Assembly (NCBI RefSeq): GCF_004664715.2
Contig: NC_051068.1
Location: 55,004,953 to 55,068,952 of the forward strand
Direction of reading: 5' to 3'
Length of the DNA: 64,000 nt
Source of the DNA: Peromyscus leucopus
Taxonomy: Eukaryota > Chordata > Mammalia > Rodentia > Cricetidae
Part shown: one piece after another, positions 1-12,645 of the stretch
Position numbering within the stretch: position 1 is the stretch's first letter
Layout of the letters: each line of letters begins with the position of its first letter
Notes under the pieces: generated by a model
What the model saw: only the letters and a program-made list of their open reading frames with translations
The model's database searches: none
What the model was told of the DNA's origin: nothing
Program-made: the position numbers and the translations under genes

Positions 1-522
1 ATATACTACTATACTGTGTTTTTCTTGTCAGCTTAGAATAAAATCCTCCTTAGGTAAAAGAAATTTACTATAAAATACTATGTTGGCTTGCTTCATGAGT
101 AGCCTCACATACCCCTTCTCATTCCTAGTGAGAGAAATGAAAACATGTAATATATTGGTTGCATATTGTAATATAAAACTTGCATATTGAAAACATGAAA
201 ACTTTTATTCAAGTAATTTCTTCAAAAAAAGCATGTATGGTCTAACTGGATTAACCTACTGGTCAATTGAAGGCAATTTAAGTTGCCTTTAAAATTTGTT
301 TTCCATAGAAAGGAGAGATATGTTTTGTAAATAAACAGTGTTATGTAAAACTGTTTAATAATAAAAAGAGAGAATTGAATGAAGACCGACAAATGGTTGT
401 CCCAAGCAGGAGTATACCTGCCACCCATGGTCTTACATTCATTCGAAAGAGATGTCAGATTCAGAATTCTGAAACTGAGTTTCTATTACTTGAGCTCTAG
501 CAAAATATAAGTTTCGGTAGCC
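1..522 (-). pseudogene. Probable 3'UTR remnant of the FAM98A retrocopy
   Basis: Sequence downstream (minus strand) of the retrocopy stop codon contains no other recognisable element and is the expected place for the parental 3'UTR. On the minus strand an AATAAA occurs near 210-205, but no A-rich tail follows it. The retrocopy end and its target duplication therefore probably lie beyond the left edge of the window. The extent of this part is inference; I cannot align it to the parental UTR from memory. Confidence 0.5.
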
Positions 523-2050
523 TCAACTAGTATGTCTTCCTTGTCCAAATCCAGAATGACTATACAGATAGCCTCCATGTTGGAAGTGCTGTTCAAACTG
601 GTCCCCTTGGTGGTAAGTCTGGCTTCCTCTTCCTCCCCAGCCTCCTCCCTGGCCTCCGCGTCCACCTCGTCCTCCTCGACCACCTCTTCCCCCACGACCA
701 CTGCCTTGATCCCCATGGTGCCCACCATCTTGGTATCTCTTGTCTTGCTGTTATCCATCGCCCTGGTACCCACTTCCTGTATAGGAAGCTGTTTGGAAAC
801 CACCATAGCCTCCCTCTTGATAGCCACCTCTGTGGCCACCATGGTATCCACCGGGCTAAAACCCTGCATCTCGATAACCGCCATCCTGGTAGCCACCTCC
901 ACCTCTGCTCCCCGCATCTGTGCAGCCTCCTTGGTGCTTATTTCCTCTTCCTCCCCCTTGGCCACCATGGTCATAGCCACCACGTCCACCTCGCCCTCCT
1001 TGTTCATGACCTCCTCGTCCCCCATATGAGGAATGTTCATAACCACCTCTCCCTCTTCCTCAGCCTCCTGCTTGCTGCTGAGGGCACGGAGGCATCTCTG
1101 GGGGCGGAGGTTCAATCTCATTGGGTCGGCCACCTCTGTCCGGCACCCTGCCTATCAGGACCTTATTGATGGCACAGGCAGTCTTTTCTCTTATGGACCC
1201 ACTGCTTGTCCTTAAAATCTTTGACAAGTCTTGTCTGGCGGCCAAAAGATGAGCAACGGAAATGTTACCTTTAGGAGACAAGACTGAACGCTTTGGCTGG
1301 TAAACCTTTGCTAATTTTTCTGTCTGACTCTTAACTCTGTCAGACCAGCCAAAGGACTGCACGGTGACATCCAGACGTTTGATCAGCAGCTTCCTCCGGA
1401 CTTCATATTCATTGGCTATGGCTTGGTTAATGGCTTCTATCTTTTCCCAGTGGGCTGGTCCCATCGACTTCTTCAACAACGGCCTTCCCACATGATTAGG
1501 GGGAACTTTTGCTAATGTTTCCTTTAATTTTTTCTCAATTCCACTGAAGAATTGGAACATAGTTATATTGGCTGGAGGTTTGGACATTCCTAGAGCAATG
1601 CATATGCCTTTCAACTCTCTAAAGACCTCACTACCGCCTCCTTCTTGAGCTTTTTTTTGGAGGAGCATTCACACAGAGCATTCTGGCAGCTTCTAGTTCT
1701 GAGATGAGGTATGTGAGCAGGAGGAGGCAGTTCTTCTGAACAAGAAGGCGCTTGGTTACATACCCAGATGTCAGAGAAGGATATGGGCAGTTCATCTCCC
1801 CAAGCAGTCCACTCACCTTAAGCTGGAATTCTTCAGTTTCACTTGGACTGTTAGTTGCTTGCACATTTTCTTCTAGTTTACAGAGTACTCTTAATTCAGA
1901 CACCAGCCAAGCACAGAGTTTGGTAAACTCTGGAGAAGTGGCTCCAGCAGAGACTGCCTGTGACAGTGTACCATCATCCAACAACGGGCCCTTGCAACCT
2001 AGATCTTCCAACGACTCCAAGATGCCAGTCTCCATGAGGTCACACTCCAT
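523..2050 (-). pseudogene. Fam98a-ps: FAM98A processed retropseudogene (coding part)
   Basis: An intronless copy of the FAM98A coding region reads from an ATG at 2050-2048 (MECDLMETG) to a TGA at 525-523 (ending GRHTS). The parent protein, about 518 residues from memory, is a cytoplasmic partner of the DDX1/RTCB tRNA-ligase complex and a PRMT1 substrate. The N-terminal conserved region is clear (LCAWLVSELRVLCKLEENV; LGMSKPPANITMFQFFSGIE; SVAHLLAARQDLSKILRTSS). The C-terminal Gly/Arg-rich region (RGRGGYEHSSYGGRGG) follows. Damage: an A8 run (T8 at 1651-1658), where I expect A7, shifts the frame; about 18 nt appear lost near 1083 (MPPCPQQQ where I recall MPPWQKRQDGPQQQ); and stops in the restored frame lie at 1062-1060 (TGA), 858-856 (TAG) and 753-751 (TAA). 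The lack of introns implies retroposition. No promoter is visible. Family assignment is secure; the parental comparison is from memory. Confidence 0.93.
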
Positions 2051-2115
2051 GATACTGTGGTATTCAAATTTCCAAGTCGTCAGGCTGCCCTCTCGCGGGC
2101 AACACCAACATCTCT
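2051..2115 (-). pseudogene. 5'UTR remnant of the FAM98A retrocopy
   Basis: Immediately upstream of the pseudogene ATG lies a GC-rich stretch (minus strand reads GCCCGCGAGAGGGCAGCCTG), unlike the AT-rich DNA beyond about 2115. This composition break fits the 5' end of a retroposed mRNA. I did not find a matching target-site duplication on the other side. Confidence 0.5.
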
Positions 2116-2149
2116 GAATTATATAGAAAGAAAGGATACACAACATCAT

Positions 2150-2879
2150 ATAAAATAATTTTTCTCTAGATACTGGAGAAAGGACCTAAGGGAAATAAGG
2201 GAATTTCATAATCTGACGTTATACAGCTCTCCACTTTGTCATCATAAATATGTGTCATTTATATTCACAATGAGAAATTTAAAAAAAAAATACTCTTCAA
2301 GGATTTACATTTTGGGACATTAGAGATGGCCATGTGGTCTAATAATCCTATAGCCAAGCTCCTGTAATTAAAAGGATCTAGATTTAATAAAGAAACTAGG
2401 CCAAGGGAATAAAACTTGGTTGGACAGATGGTTGTTACTTCCTTTGGCCACACTATTTTGCTACATCTATTGTGATTTGCTATGGTCCTGGGTGATGGCA
2501 GGCCTAAAGTGTGTCCTGCGTTCATACTACTAAGATGAACACACAAAGTGGTCAAGATGTATATTGTGAGCTCTATCCAATTCTTCTTCATGTCATGGAG
2601 TCCCTTAATGAAAGGCTCTTACTGATCTCATTCCTGCCTCTCTTGGATCCCATCATAGTTGACTGCACGATTCTCTGTGAATTTGCAGGGCCCTAATTAC
2701 TGTCACATAGGCAGCAATTGGGGTGACTAGTATAGAATACTGAGTAATGGACCTCTATATTTATACCTTCACTTTTAGAACTGGTAACATCACCTTAGAA
2801 AGTAAGATGTACTTTTACTCCATGATTTAGTTAAGGCACTTAAGATGGAGAGATTACTTGGGATTATGCGGAAGGGCCC
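2150..2879. other. Unrecognised AT-rich intergenic DNA
   Basis: I see no gene, RNA or repeat that I can name here. The short open frames on either strand have no recognisable domains. Confidence 0.5.
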
Positions 2880-3629
2880 CATGGTGGTTATTGTTGACTG
2901 CAAATTTGATTGAATTTAAAACACTGTTAAGTATACCTCAGGGCACATCTCTAATACCTTTTTTAGTTTAGGCTAAGGTGTAGCTGGAGTTTTCCTGTGT
3001 CCACCTAGCTCCTGCAGCCTCTCAGACCCAAGTAAACACATGGAGACCTATATTACTTATAAACTGTATGGCCGTAGCAGGCTTCTTGTTATCTAGTCCT
3101 TATATCTTAAACTAACCCATTTCTATTAATCTGTAAGTTGCCATGTGGCTTGTGGCTTACCAGTACTTTACATCTTGTTTCTCATGGCGATGGCGTCTGG
3201 CAGCTTCTCCAGACTCAGGCTTCCTCCTCCCAGAATTATCCTCTCTACTTATCCCGCCTATCCTATACTTCCTGCCTGGCTACTGGCCAATCAGCTCTTT
3301 ATTTATCAATCAACCAGAGCAACACATTCACAGCATACAGAAAGTCATCCCCAGCACTAAGGGGATACTAAGCATAAGTGTTGGAGGTATCATGCCAAGG
3401 TCAGGTTCTCAGACTTAATACAAAGGAGAAAGTAAGTGGAGCCGCAGTGCTCAGCTCTGCTTCCTGACTACCCGCAGTGTGCCCAGCCAGCTGCCTCCTG
3501 CTCTTGTCAGCATCTCTTTTCCACAATGATAGCACACTTCCCTCCAACTATGAGCCAAAATAAACCCATTCTTTCTTAGGTCACTTTTCCTTGACATGTT
3601 GTCACAGCAAATGCAAAGCTACTAACATG
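2880..3629 (+). mobile_element. MaLR-type LTR, interrupted by a younger LTR
   Basis: Two blocks form one MaLR-like LTR on the plus strand. The left block (2880-2978) has the TGGTGGTTATTGTTGACTGC start typical of these elements. The right block (3363-3629) ends with GAGCCAAAATAAACCCATTC and a CACAGCAA-type terminus. A class II-like LTR at 2979-3356 sits between them with a 6-bp duplication, so the MaLR is the older insertion. The subfamily is not resolved. Confidence 0.7.
2979..3356 (+). mobile_element. Solo LTR, cricetid family A, copy 1 (378 bp)
   Basis: The element begins TGTAGCTGGAGTTTTCCTG and ends CATCCCCAGCA, giving TG...CA termini. It is flanked by a perfect 6-bp duplication CTAAGG (2973-2978 and 3357-3362). 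It carries the family landmarks: AACTGTATGGCCGTAGCAGG, TGGCTTGTGGCTTACCAG and CTGGCCAATCAG (a CCAAT-type box). Six-base duplications are typical of class II (ERV2/IAP-like) retroviruses. It is inserted inside a MaLR LTR. No internal retroviral genes are present. The strand is given by similarity to the other copies; transcription sense is unknown. Confidence 0.85.
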
Positions 3630-4094
3630 GCTAAAGTCTAACCTAAAGGTCTTTCTACCGACCAACGAGAGAGCAAAAATCCGAAGGCAAAACTGTGAAG
3701 ATGATGCAGAGGATGGAGAAACAGTCCTCAAGGCTAAGGAGGGGCTGAGCAACAAGGGAACGAGTGTGCCATTTTAGTGTGCAAAGGAACAGCTTCACTC
3801 TCACTTCCAATAGAAACAGCTATGCTGACACAGGATCCTGGACTTCTGACCTCAAGAGCTGTGGAAAGATTTTGAGACACCAAGTTGTTAAGAACTGGTT
3901 ATAATAACAAGAACTTCTGGATTGGGTGAGTAAAGAGGGTCCCATCAGTTACACAGTCTGCTCTGATTTACTTAGGATCATGATGAGATTTAATATGATG
4001 GTAATTTTTTTCATTAAATTCCTCATATACAATTACCTTGTTTTTTCAGCATTTTGAGACCATTCCAAAAGAAATAAGTGAGAGTTAAAGAAAG

Positions 4095-4215
4095 TATACA
4101 CAAATACATGTATACATGCACACAAACATATTTATACATACACGCATATACACATGCACACATCAGTGCATATACACACTAAAACACACACATGTGCATA
4201 CATGAGCACTTATAT
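4095..4215. repeat. Imperfect (CA/TA)n low-complexity tract
   Basis: This is an alternating purine-pyrimidine stretch rich in ACACA and ATACAT words, with no perfect long run. A similar shorter stretch lies at 4706-4770. The two tracts bracket the LTR at 4255-4705. Confidence 0.7.
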
Positions 4216-4254
4216 GTGTGTGCAAAACTCGTGCATACTCAAAAACACATACAT

Positions 4255-4705
4255 AAGTAGACAAATTTCTAAATGATCTTATTAAACAAAAAAACATGGA
4301 GCCAAATATCGAGGTGAGAACCTTAGAGATCAGGGAAACAGGGAAAGCCACCAGCCAACCTTACCTCACCAACTCTGCAGCTTCCAAATGTGAGCTACTT
4401 CCTGTCTTACTCATGCCACTGTTGCCTTGCTTTTCTGCCCTCTCATTAGCTCTTAGCCCAGCTACCTCACTTCCTTGTCACTGTGTGTCTGTACAGTGTA
4501 TGGTTGGTACTGGGATTAAAGGCATGTGTCACCACACTTCACTTTGTTTTCTAGTATGTCCTTGCACACACAGAGATTCTGCCTGCTAAGTTATCGGATG
4601 AAGGGCATGTGCTGCCTTACTTTGTTTACTTAAAATAACTGGCCTTTCTCCCCCTGATCTCCAGACAAGCTTTATTTATCAAAGTGCAAATAAAATGTCA
4701 CCACA
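4255..4705 (-). mobile_element. LTR, cricetid family B, old minus-strand copy
   Basis: Read on the minus strand, the element starts TGTGGTGACATTTTATTTGC, continues AATAAAGCTTGTCTGGAGATCAG, contains B1-like words (CCTTTAATCCCAGTACC) and ends near the GATCATTTAGAAATTTGTC stretch. These match the family B copies at 17384, 26454 and 36829. The sequence is more diverged than those copies and I could not find a clean 6-bp duplication, which fits greater age. Confidence 0.65.
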
Positions 4706-4769
4706 TATATACATGCATGCATGTGCATACATAAACTCATACACATAAACACACATTTATACTCACACC

Positions 4770-6778
4770 TATGCAATGTGGTACTGCATCTGTTATTTTA
4801 TTAACATAACTTTAGAATTCATGATGAAATGGATCATTTATCATGAATAAAATACAAAAACAAATACAGTTAAAACTGTATATGTTATTTAGGCTTGCCA
4901 TTCTGGGTGAAGGGAAGTGATAATGCATTTTGCTAACTCAAAAGCCCACCAGTACTATGACCTCTTATGTCTTCTTGATCCATAATAATGTCTAAACCTT
5001 AATAAAAATATTCTTTCCATTTATTTATGGGAGCAGCATTCTGTTTGATTGCTGTGGGTTAAAAGGATCAATTAATGTTTGAGTTCTTGGGATCTGGCCA
5101 ATGATGCAAAAATTAAGCTCCATTGTTTAGTTGCTTTGAACATGAGAAGGTCGTGTTTTAGCAACATTGAGCTCGGAGAAGGGACAGATGAAGGAACACA
5201 CACCCATCACAGACTTTCTTTAGATTTGTTTCTTTTGTAGGTTACATGGACATATTTGTTAGGACACATAGCTTCCATGTTGATGCTTCTTTATCTGCCT
5301 TGTAAACCAAATATGGCAGGTCGTTTCTAGTCCTCCATAGAGCACAGGATCTCATAGTTCATCAGGCCTGATCACCACTTTGTCTGTAAGGAATCTTGGA
5401 AAAGCTACCAGATGCCCTTGCCCAGATATAATAACATTAAAACATAAAAGCAAATAGTTTTGGATGGACAAACCTTTGCTTTCTGACCTCCAGTTACCTC
5501 ATGCTCAGGTGTAACCTATCTGGGTCAGAGAAGCATACAGTTTTGAAACCCTTGGGCCACTTAATCTGCTAATCCCATGTCACCCATCTCCTAATTTCCC
5601 TATGCTGTTAAAGCATCTCAGAAGTAAAGGTCATCTTTTATGTTTTGTGCCAATTTCTTTACAGTTTTCCCTTCCCTTGTTGCATTAATGTTTCAGTAAA
5701 CATTTGTTGAATGATCGATGTCAATATTGATTTCTTCCATGTCTCTAAGATGGCCTGGCTACAGAAAATAAACATGAAAATCAATGCATGTGAAAGTAAA
5801 AGGTCCTGTCAAGTTACTTCCAGGGGTGTGCTGAAGATTCACAGACAGCATTTTTTTTTCTTGTATGTTTTCTAGAAATAGCTCTGGTGTTACAGGACAC
5901 AGAAAAATTCCATTCTGTTTATAAATGTCACTGTTCTATGAAAACTCTGCCATATTTTCTAATCTTGGCCAGGAGAAGATGACTACTTGGTTATCACTCT
6001 CTTTGGCACATCAAAGGGTTACTCTGTTTGTAATTTTTACTTAACATTATAAAGCCACTGAAGTGTTTTTGCTAAAGTTCACTTCACAGCATGTATACTT
6101 TTATTAAAAAAAATCATAAGCACATGTACATTGATAAAATATGTAAACAGCATAAATTTCTATGTGACTTTAATGCTGACAATTATTCTAAATGGACACA
6201 CAAATGCAGCAGTGGTATCAATATTAAATTATCATGTTTTCTAATCTTGATAATTCAATGAAGTATCCAAAATGTTTTATTTTATTTTATTTTATAGGAC
6301 CCTGATGTACCTCCTTTAGATTTGTTATAATTGGTCACAATATATGGCTTATATATAAAATAACAACAATCCTTTATTCTTGAACCAGAGAGTGAGGCAG
6401 AAACCTCAGTCATACAACTAGGACATGGGAAATGCAAAATAGAACATTATTTCTGTATCTCAAAGAATGCCTGTGATAGTCTTGGATGGAATGGAATGGC
6501 TTTGATGTAAGTGTACTGGGCATCAATTGATCTGTGTGTCATTCATATGATATTTAGGGTAAAACCATGAAATCTTTGATCTGATTCAATGCTCTTTTAT
6601 CATTACCTTATTTTAAAGAATAATTATGGGCCTTACTATTATAAAAAGTGGTAACCTCCCACCCATGTGCTTGAGTTTCATTTGGTGATCCTATGGGCCT
6701 CTGTACATGTTTTTTACATGTCTTAGCAAATTTTTAATTTTTGAAAAAGAAGTATATCAGTTTATTTATATCTGTCTG
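4770..6778. other. Unrecognised AT-rich DNA
   Basis: No gene or repeat that I can name. The stretch contains a short TTTTA pentamer run (about 6277-6296). Confidence 0.5.
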
Positions 6779-6939
6779 AGTGTGTGTTTGTGAATGTGCA
6801 TGCAAAACTGTCATAGTGTTTGTGTGGAGGCCGGAAGACAGCTTGTAGGTGTTGGTGCTCTCCTCTCACCACATGGTGAACCCATGTAGTAAGATTGAAA
6901 TCAGCCTTCAGGCTTGTCACTAAGCATCTCGCTGGCCCC
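6779..6939 (-). repeat. B3-type SINE remnant
   Basis: The plus strand reads TGTGTGGAGGCCGGAAGACA, then CCACATGGTG, and ends with a diverged CATCTCGCTGGCCCC. This is the reverse complement of a tRNA-derived rodent B3/B2-like SINE. The TG-rich start (6779-6810) is the remnant of its CA-rich tail. Confidence 0.6.
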
Positions 6940-9900
6940 ATGGCAAATGACTATTGCAAGTAGTTGTCTGCCATGCTTCCTTAGAAGCTTCCCCTTCATT
7001 TCAGAACTCCCGTAAGTCAATATCCATATTGTGTTCACCTCATATTTCTGTTTATCTCTTTAAAATGCCATAATGCTGAAGGAAAATGATGGGGAAAGTG
7101 ATCTTACCATGAAAATACAGAAATTGTTTTCATTGTTTACTCCTGGAAATAACATCCTGCTTCTTATCCATCTGCATCTCAAGCTCCGGAAAAGACAATA
7201 TTGTAGGTACAAGCACATGAATGTGAGTTTGCCTGCCATTTCATTGGTTTGCACTCCTGTATGAGTGATAGCACCTCAGCGAAGCAGAGGATTTCAAATG
7301 AGGGCTCCTATTGTGAATGTGGCAGTGTGTAAAATCTGATCTGTGACACTTTTTTTTTTAAAAAAAAACTCGTTCTATTAGAGGGAACACTTATCCCAAT
7401 CACTGACGCTTTCTTTCTGGGGAAGGGCTTCTGCTTTCTGTACCACTTCACTCTCCATTCACTCTCCCTCACAGAACACGCATGATCGCTGTGCCAGTCT
7501 GAGTGAAGCTTCTTGCCTGCAGAGAGCAGATCTTCTGATTTTCTTCCAACCAAAAGATGCTTAGAAGTCAGAGCTCCGTCTAATGGGCAGATGCCCAGGG
7601 GCTTCAGAAAGATGATGCCCAGGTGGGGTGCTTGCCTAATTCTGCAGTTATTTATCAGCAGCTCATAACTGTCTTATAGCCAGCCAAGACTAATACATTA
7701 TCTTGATATTACTTTTATTATATATGTTTTACAATTTATAGGGAAGGGGCCCCAACGGTGAGGGTGGACTGTGCAGTTTGAAGGTACTAGTTGAAGCATT
7801 AGCAGCATGTACTTTGCTTAGGACTATGAAATTTATGGGAGAGAATTGCATGGGTCAAATAACTTTGACAGAATTGAAGCTCTAGTGATCCCAAGAAAGA
7901 GGCACTCAGTGTTGGTGTCACTGATCTAAGAAAAGCAATTCAGTTGTTGCTATAGTTACAGTAGAAGAGATTGTTGCATTGCCTGAAAAGTTTCAGGGGT
8001 CCAATATTGACAACAACCACTTTTCTGTTGTGCAGTTGGCTTTTGACAACTGCAGCCTTGAACTTTAAACTTAAAGCTGGAAGCCACATAGGGAATTGGT
8101 GTTCAGACTTAGCTACACCTTATGCTTCTTCTTTTATAAGTCATTATTTGTTTTATAAAGATAAGGCTGTGTTAGGACAGAGCCAAATGGTAAGATGATG
8201 GAAAAGTCAACCTGGGGGCTTAGGTATAGGTTGCTATGGCTTGACCATGAGTTGAGCAACCAGAGCGTGGAGCATCTTGTAAATGAGGGTGACTTTTGCA
8301 GTGTGACTTTTTAACTTACATTGGTGAAAAAGTCAATAAGAACAAAAATATAGTGTTATTGTTTTAACACTATACTTGTGTACAGGAATGGGTGTGAAGC
8401 AGCAGGACCCCTCACTTTTGCCTGAACAGCATTGTGCTGGGCAGCTTATATATTCAATGGGCAAACACCAAGTCTATCTAGGCACGGTAATATTGCAGAC
8501 CATCCTGTGACCTACATTCAGAGAACAGCAAACACTGTGGCAGATGGCTTTGGATTTCTGTGACTTGTACATATACTCAAAATTCACCCCTTGCAGCATG
8601 GCCTGTCATTAATTGGATTTTGCATTGATTAATTATATAATCTATCACCATGGCATTGGAGTTTCAAGACCCAAATTAAATAGTGCTTGAAGGAGCATGT
8701 GGCAGGAATGTTGATTCTCCTTAAGACTCTGAGACCTAAGTGTGGGACACATCAAAACAGAAGATTGAATTGCGGAGACCTCTGAGAATAACTCTTAAAC
8801 TAAAACAAATGTTTGGATTATATGACACTGTAGTACCAGAAACAGAGGACTTGAAAGAAAATAGGCTGAGAATTTTGAATATACACAAAGGAAAGTGAAC
8901 TGTATTTTAATTAAGGCCCAAGGACTTTGAAATGCCTTCCTGTTAATTTCTTAAAATTTAAAGAAGGTGGGGGAGGGGGGTGGCTCCTTTGCATTCAATT
9001 TGATGGTCTCCCATCCCCTGCTACACACAACCCAATGTCACAAGAATGTATCACAGAGAAGAACCATGAACTGACAGCATGCAAACAATGGTCACATCGA
9101 GGCTTTCTGTGTCTGTCTTTCTTAACTGGCACAACACTTAGTCTCTGTTTTGACCAGGAAGCACCAGATCCTGGTGACACATATCCATATTCATACTGAG
9201 ACTTTAGGCTGAAACTACACACAGGGAATAAAAATACACTCAAACTTTGAAAATGCTATATAACAAAAATGTTAATAAATTAAAAAGGGAACCTTCTTTT
9301 AATTCTCATTTTGAACTTCAAATTAACATGGAAAGAAAATTTGATGTTGAACTTAATTTTATGTGGGCTTTCTTTCTTGAGAGAATTTAATCACAGAAGG
9401 AAAACCATCCTAATGTGGAATAATTTATTTTCTGGTATGTTGTACTGCAGTATTTTTTATGAAGCCATTTTAGCTCATTAGAGGTCATCTAATGGGGATT
9501 ATGGAAGAATATGAGTAGGAAAAGAACAGAATGAGAACCACTAAAGGGTATAAATGGCAGCTTTCAGTACAAGATGGGCTCATATATAGATCATTGTAGT
9601 ATATCTCATGCCTGTTTGTTTCTTAAAATATTTCATAAATTTTGTGATTTTAATGGAGGTTGGCCGTTCAGACTCATGCAAAATATTAATATCTCAAATC
9701 TTATGTTAATATTATCAAGAGATAACAATATTTTTGGAGGGAACCTTTTAGACTTTGGGACCTTTGGAACTGAATAGGATAATATCAGGTCATTAGAGTG
9801 AATCCATGATTGGATCTTAAGCAAACCTGGAGAGACTAGGTCTATACATGTTCTTTTGTCCTGATTTGATTTATCCCTAGGGCTCCTTCTCAGAGCTTTC

Positions 9901-11688
9901 ACCATGGTGTTTGAAATTTTAAACTCTGAAAACATGAATTCAGATAAACTCTTTTCTTTATACATTATCCCTTTCCAACACTTAATTTTGGTAACAAAAA
10001 TAAATCAATACATAAAGGAACAGAGTTTTACTGTGTGTTCCTTCCTTTTCTGTACCAGTACAGTGAACTACCATCCTCAGTCATAGCCTTTATAGCTGAA
10101 TATAATGGAATTAAAATTAAAAAAAAAAAAAAAAAGCTCTGTGGCTTTTTAAGGAATACTCATTCTTCACATCTCCTGATTGCTTTTAAGTCAAAGATAT
10201 CTATTAATAAAAGACATGAATTCTGTCTGTTCTTTCACATACAGACCTACCTCATTAGTAAGAAATATGCAAATTTCACAGCAGATAGGGTTCTTGTCCT
10301 CTTCAGGGCATCTATTGTCATCAGAGAACATGACATCTGGGTCTCTTTGGATCTATATTAAATGTAGCAGCAAAAGAGTCCCAGTCTTTGGAGAAAGTGC
10401 TTTGATTGGCTAATGATGCTCAAGAAAAAAATGGATGTAGCTAACGCTACTAAATTATGACCACTAACTCAACTGATCCTTTCTATGAGGGTTAGTCAAT
10501 CCTTTTGGGAAAAAGATGAAGAGCCTCTAAGGGTAATGGATACAATGTGGATGAAGCTACACATCATTTGTAAATGTATTATTAAAAACTTTGTCCATAG
10601 GAGACATGTCAGAACAAAGCCAATGAAGACTTTCTAATCTGACTCTATTATAAGAACATAAAACTAGGAAATGAAAACCTTGACTGATAATTTATTTTAT
10701 ATAATTCCCTGAAATTAATGATCAAAATGTTTTAAGAATTTTTAAGAAAACTTTGATAGCATGCGCTATCCAGGTAGGAAGTCATATATTCATAATTTAA
10801 GAGTGGCCGTCACTGTGGCTTATCAATGAAATTGCTTGTTGGTAAACTAGTTGGTCCAATCCACAATGTTTAGTATCATCCTTACCAGTCAGGGTTTCCA
10901 ATATCAGCCTGATAAATATATCAAGACTAACACTGAAATGGTTGGTCTGCTACAAAGGAAGCTGAAACATAAATTCCCTTCAGAAATGATGTTTATTAGA
11001 ATGAAAGGGCCCAAAAGCCATGGTCAAGCCATGATGTGGGAATAAGAACCTTAGACAATCAATATATTATGTGGGTATCTAAACATAACAAAGTCTCAAA
11101 GGAAAGAAGAAACATTCCTTTTTCTAGATGTTTGGAGAGACTGTTCCTTAAGTGAGAGGGTGGGGAGAAGAAGAAAGAGAACCACCCACTATGAAAGGGA
11201 GAACAATTGGGAAGGGGCTCTTCAGAGGACAGTAGCCTTCATTACTAACCCAGATCCTGAGTAGTCACCCTTAGTAATATTGTACAAATCTCTAGAACAA
11301 TGGTAAGGGTTGACTTTTATAACCCTTTAGGATGCCAGGAAGTTTAACATAGAGTGATTTAGTTCAGAATAGTGTACTTCACGGGGAGCATAGAAGAATC
11401 AGTACCATAAATTGGGAGCTGTCAAGTCACAGAACAGATTGTTCTTTAACTTTGACCCAGAGAAGGCTGCAAGAGATGCCATCTGTTCAGGCTATCGGAA
11501 CTGGCCTAAAGATGCAGCAACTCAGTTCTGGGCAGCTGACACTCCCCACAGGCATGCATTGACTTTGCCTTTCTCATAACTATGTGAGTGAGTTGGTTCC
11601 ACCTACATAATTTTCCACTCACATATCAGTTCACAGTTGAATTTTAGTTCATTGCATTTTTTTAAATAATAAAATGAAGGGTGTAGTT
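6940..11688. other. Unrecognised intergenic DNA
   Basis: About 4.7 kb with no named repeat and no open frame resembling a known protein. An A17 run at 10119-10135 has no recognisable retroposed sequence in front of it. Short open frames occur on both strands but none shows a domain or a codon pattern that I would trust. Confidence 0.5.
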
Positions 11689-11689
11689 T

Positions 11690-11815
11690 GGTATTATAAC
11701 ACAGCCATGTAGTCCTGTCCTGATATAGGAGGCTAAAGCAAGAGGGTTTTGGAATTTAAAGCCAACTCAGGCTACAGAGAGGCTTGAGAATATTAAGAAA
11801 CAGAAGGGAGAAAAT
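11690..11815 (+). repeat. Degenerate B1/7SL-like SINE
   Basis: The order of weak words fits an old B1-like monomer: a GTAGTCCTGTCCTGATATAG segment in place of the usual TAATCCCAGCACT box, then AGGAGGCTAAAGCAAGAGG, then CAGGCTACAGAGAGGCTTGA. Divergence is high, so the assignment is tentative. Confidence 0.45.
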
Positions 11816-12487
11816 ATGCTGAAAAAAGAGATAGAGGTTAGAATTCAGTATAAAGATTGCAATTGTGCAGCTAAATATTTTTAAAAATCTTACTCTTTCC
11901 CAAATGAATGAAGCTCAGTATGATACAAGGTTAGGCAACTCCTAAAAATCAAAAGTTGACAGCCATTATATTTTCACTGAAAAGGCAATGCATTTCATGT
12001 TGTTTTGAAGTGCAAAAATGTACTTCAATGTGCATCCAAGTCAGAAACTAAATCTAACAGATATATTTCATTCTCTGCAATATGCCAAGCTTTTAGTTAT
12101 CAATTTGATAAGCTATGGGTGAGTTTTTCAGTTTGATTTTAATAATTGATCCCCAGGCTTAAAAGGGAGCCAAAAAGTCTAAATGCAGGTGGTTTGATGT
12201 TCTCTTCAGATGCACTTTTCTCTGAGTGAAAATTGATTGATTTGCTCAAATCTCTGATTATGGGGTTCACAAGTACATGTTTTATTAAAATAGGATAATG
12301 TCAAAGAAACCTTCAACCTTATATACTCCCTGAGTATATGCTATGAAACCATATCAGTAAACTTGACAAGAAGTCACAAATATTTCCATCTCACTTTTAA
12401 TCTAAAAAAAAATGTGAAATTATTTAATAAGGACATGAATGATTAAAAATCATTTCAAATACATTGGTTTGTTTTGCATATTTATTC
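11816..12487. other. Unrecognised AT-rich DNA
   Basis: No gene or nameable repeat is visible. Confidence 0.5.
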
Positions 12488-12645
12488 ATGTGTAAGTGTT
12501 CTTGTGTGTTGACATGTCCATGTCACAGTATAGACAGGTCATAGAACCACTTCCAGTAGTCATTTCTTTCTATTTATCATGTGACTTCTAGGGAGCAACA
12601 CAGGTCATCAGGCTTGGCAGCAGTTGCTTCTCCTTGCCAACTTAT
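12488..12645 (-). repeat. B3-type SINE remnant
   Basis: The plus strand contains CAGGTCATCAGGCTTGGCAG, the reverse complement of the B3 internal segment, preceded by a TGTGTTGACATG-type tail region. Moderately diverged. Confidence 0.65.

Noticed and set aside
532..1029. 165-codon serine/threonine-rich open frame on the plus strand
   Set aside because: It is the antisense shadow of the Gly/Arg-rich codons of the FAM98A retrocopy; low stop density comes from the GC-rich triplet repeats.
486..1133. 215-codon minus-strand open frame rich in Glu, Val and Met
   Set aside because: It is the wrong reading frame of the FAM98A retrocopy tail. The correct frame has three stops and ends at 523.
1752..2117. 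121-codon plus-strand open frame
   Set aside because: Antisense of the FAM98A retrocopy N-terminal region.
10035..10361. A17 run near 10119 as a possible retrocopy tail
   Set aside because: No recognisable mRNA, SINE or L1 sequence precedes it and I found no flanking duplication.
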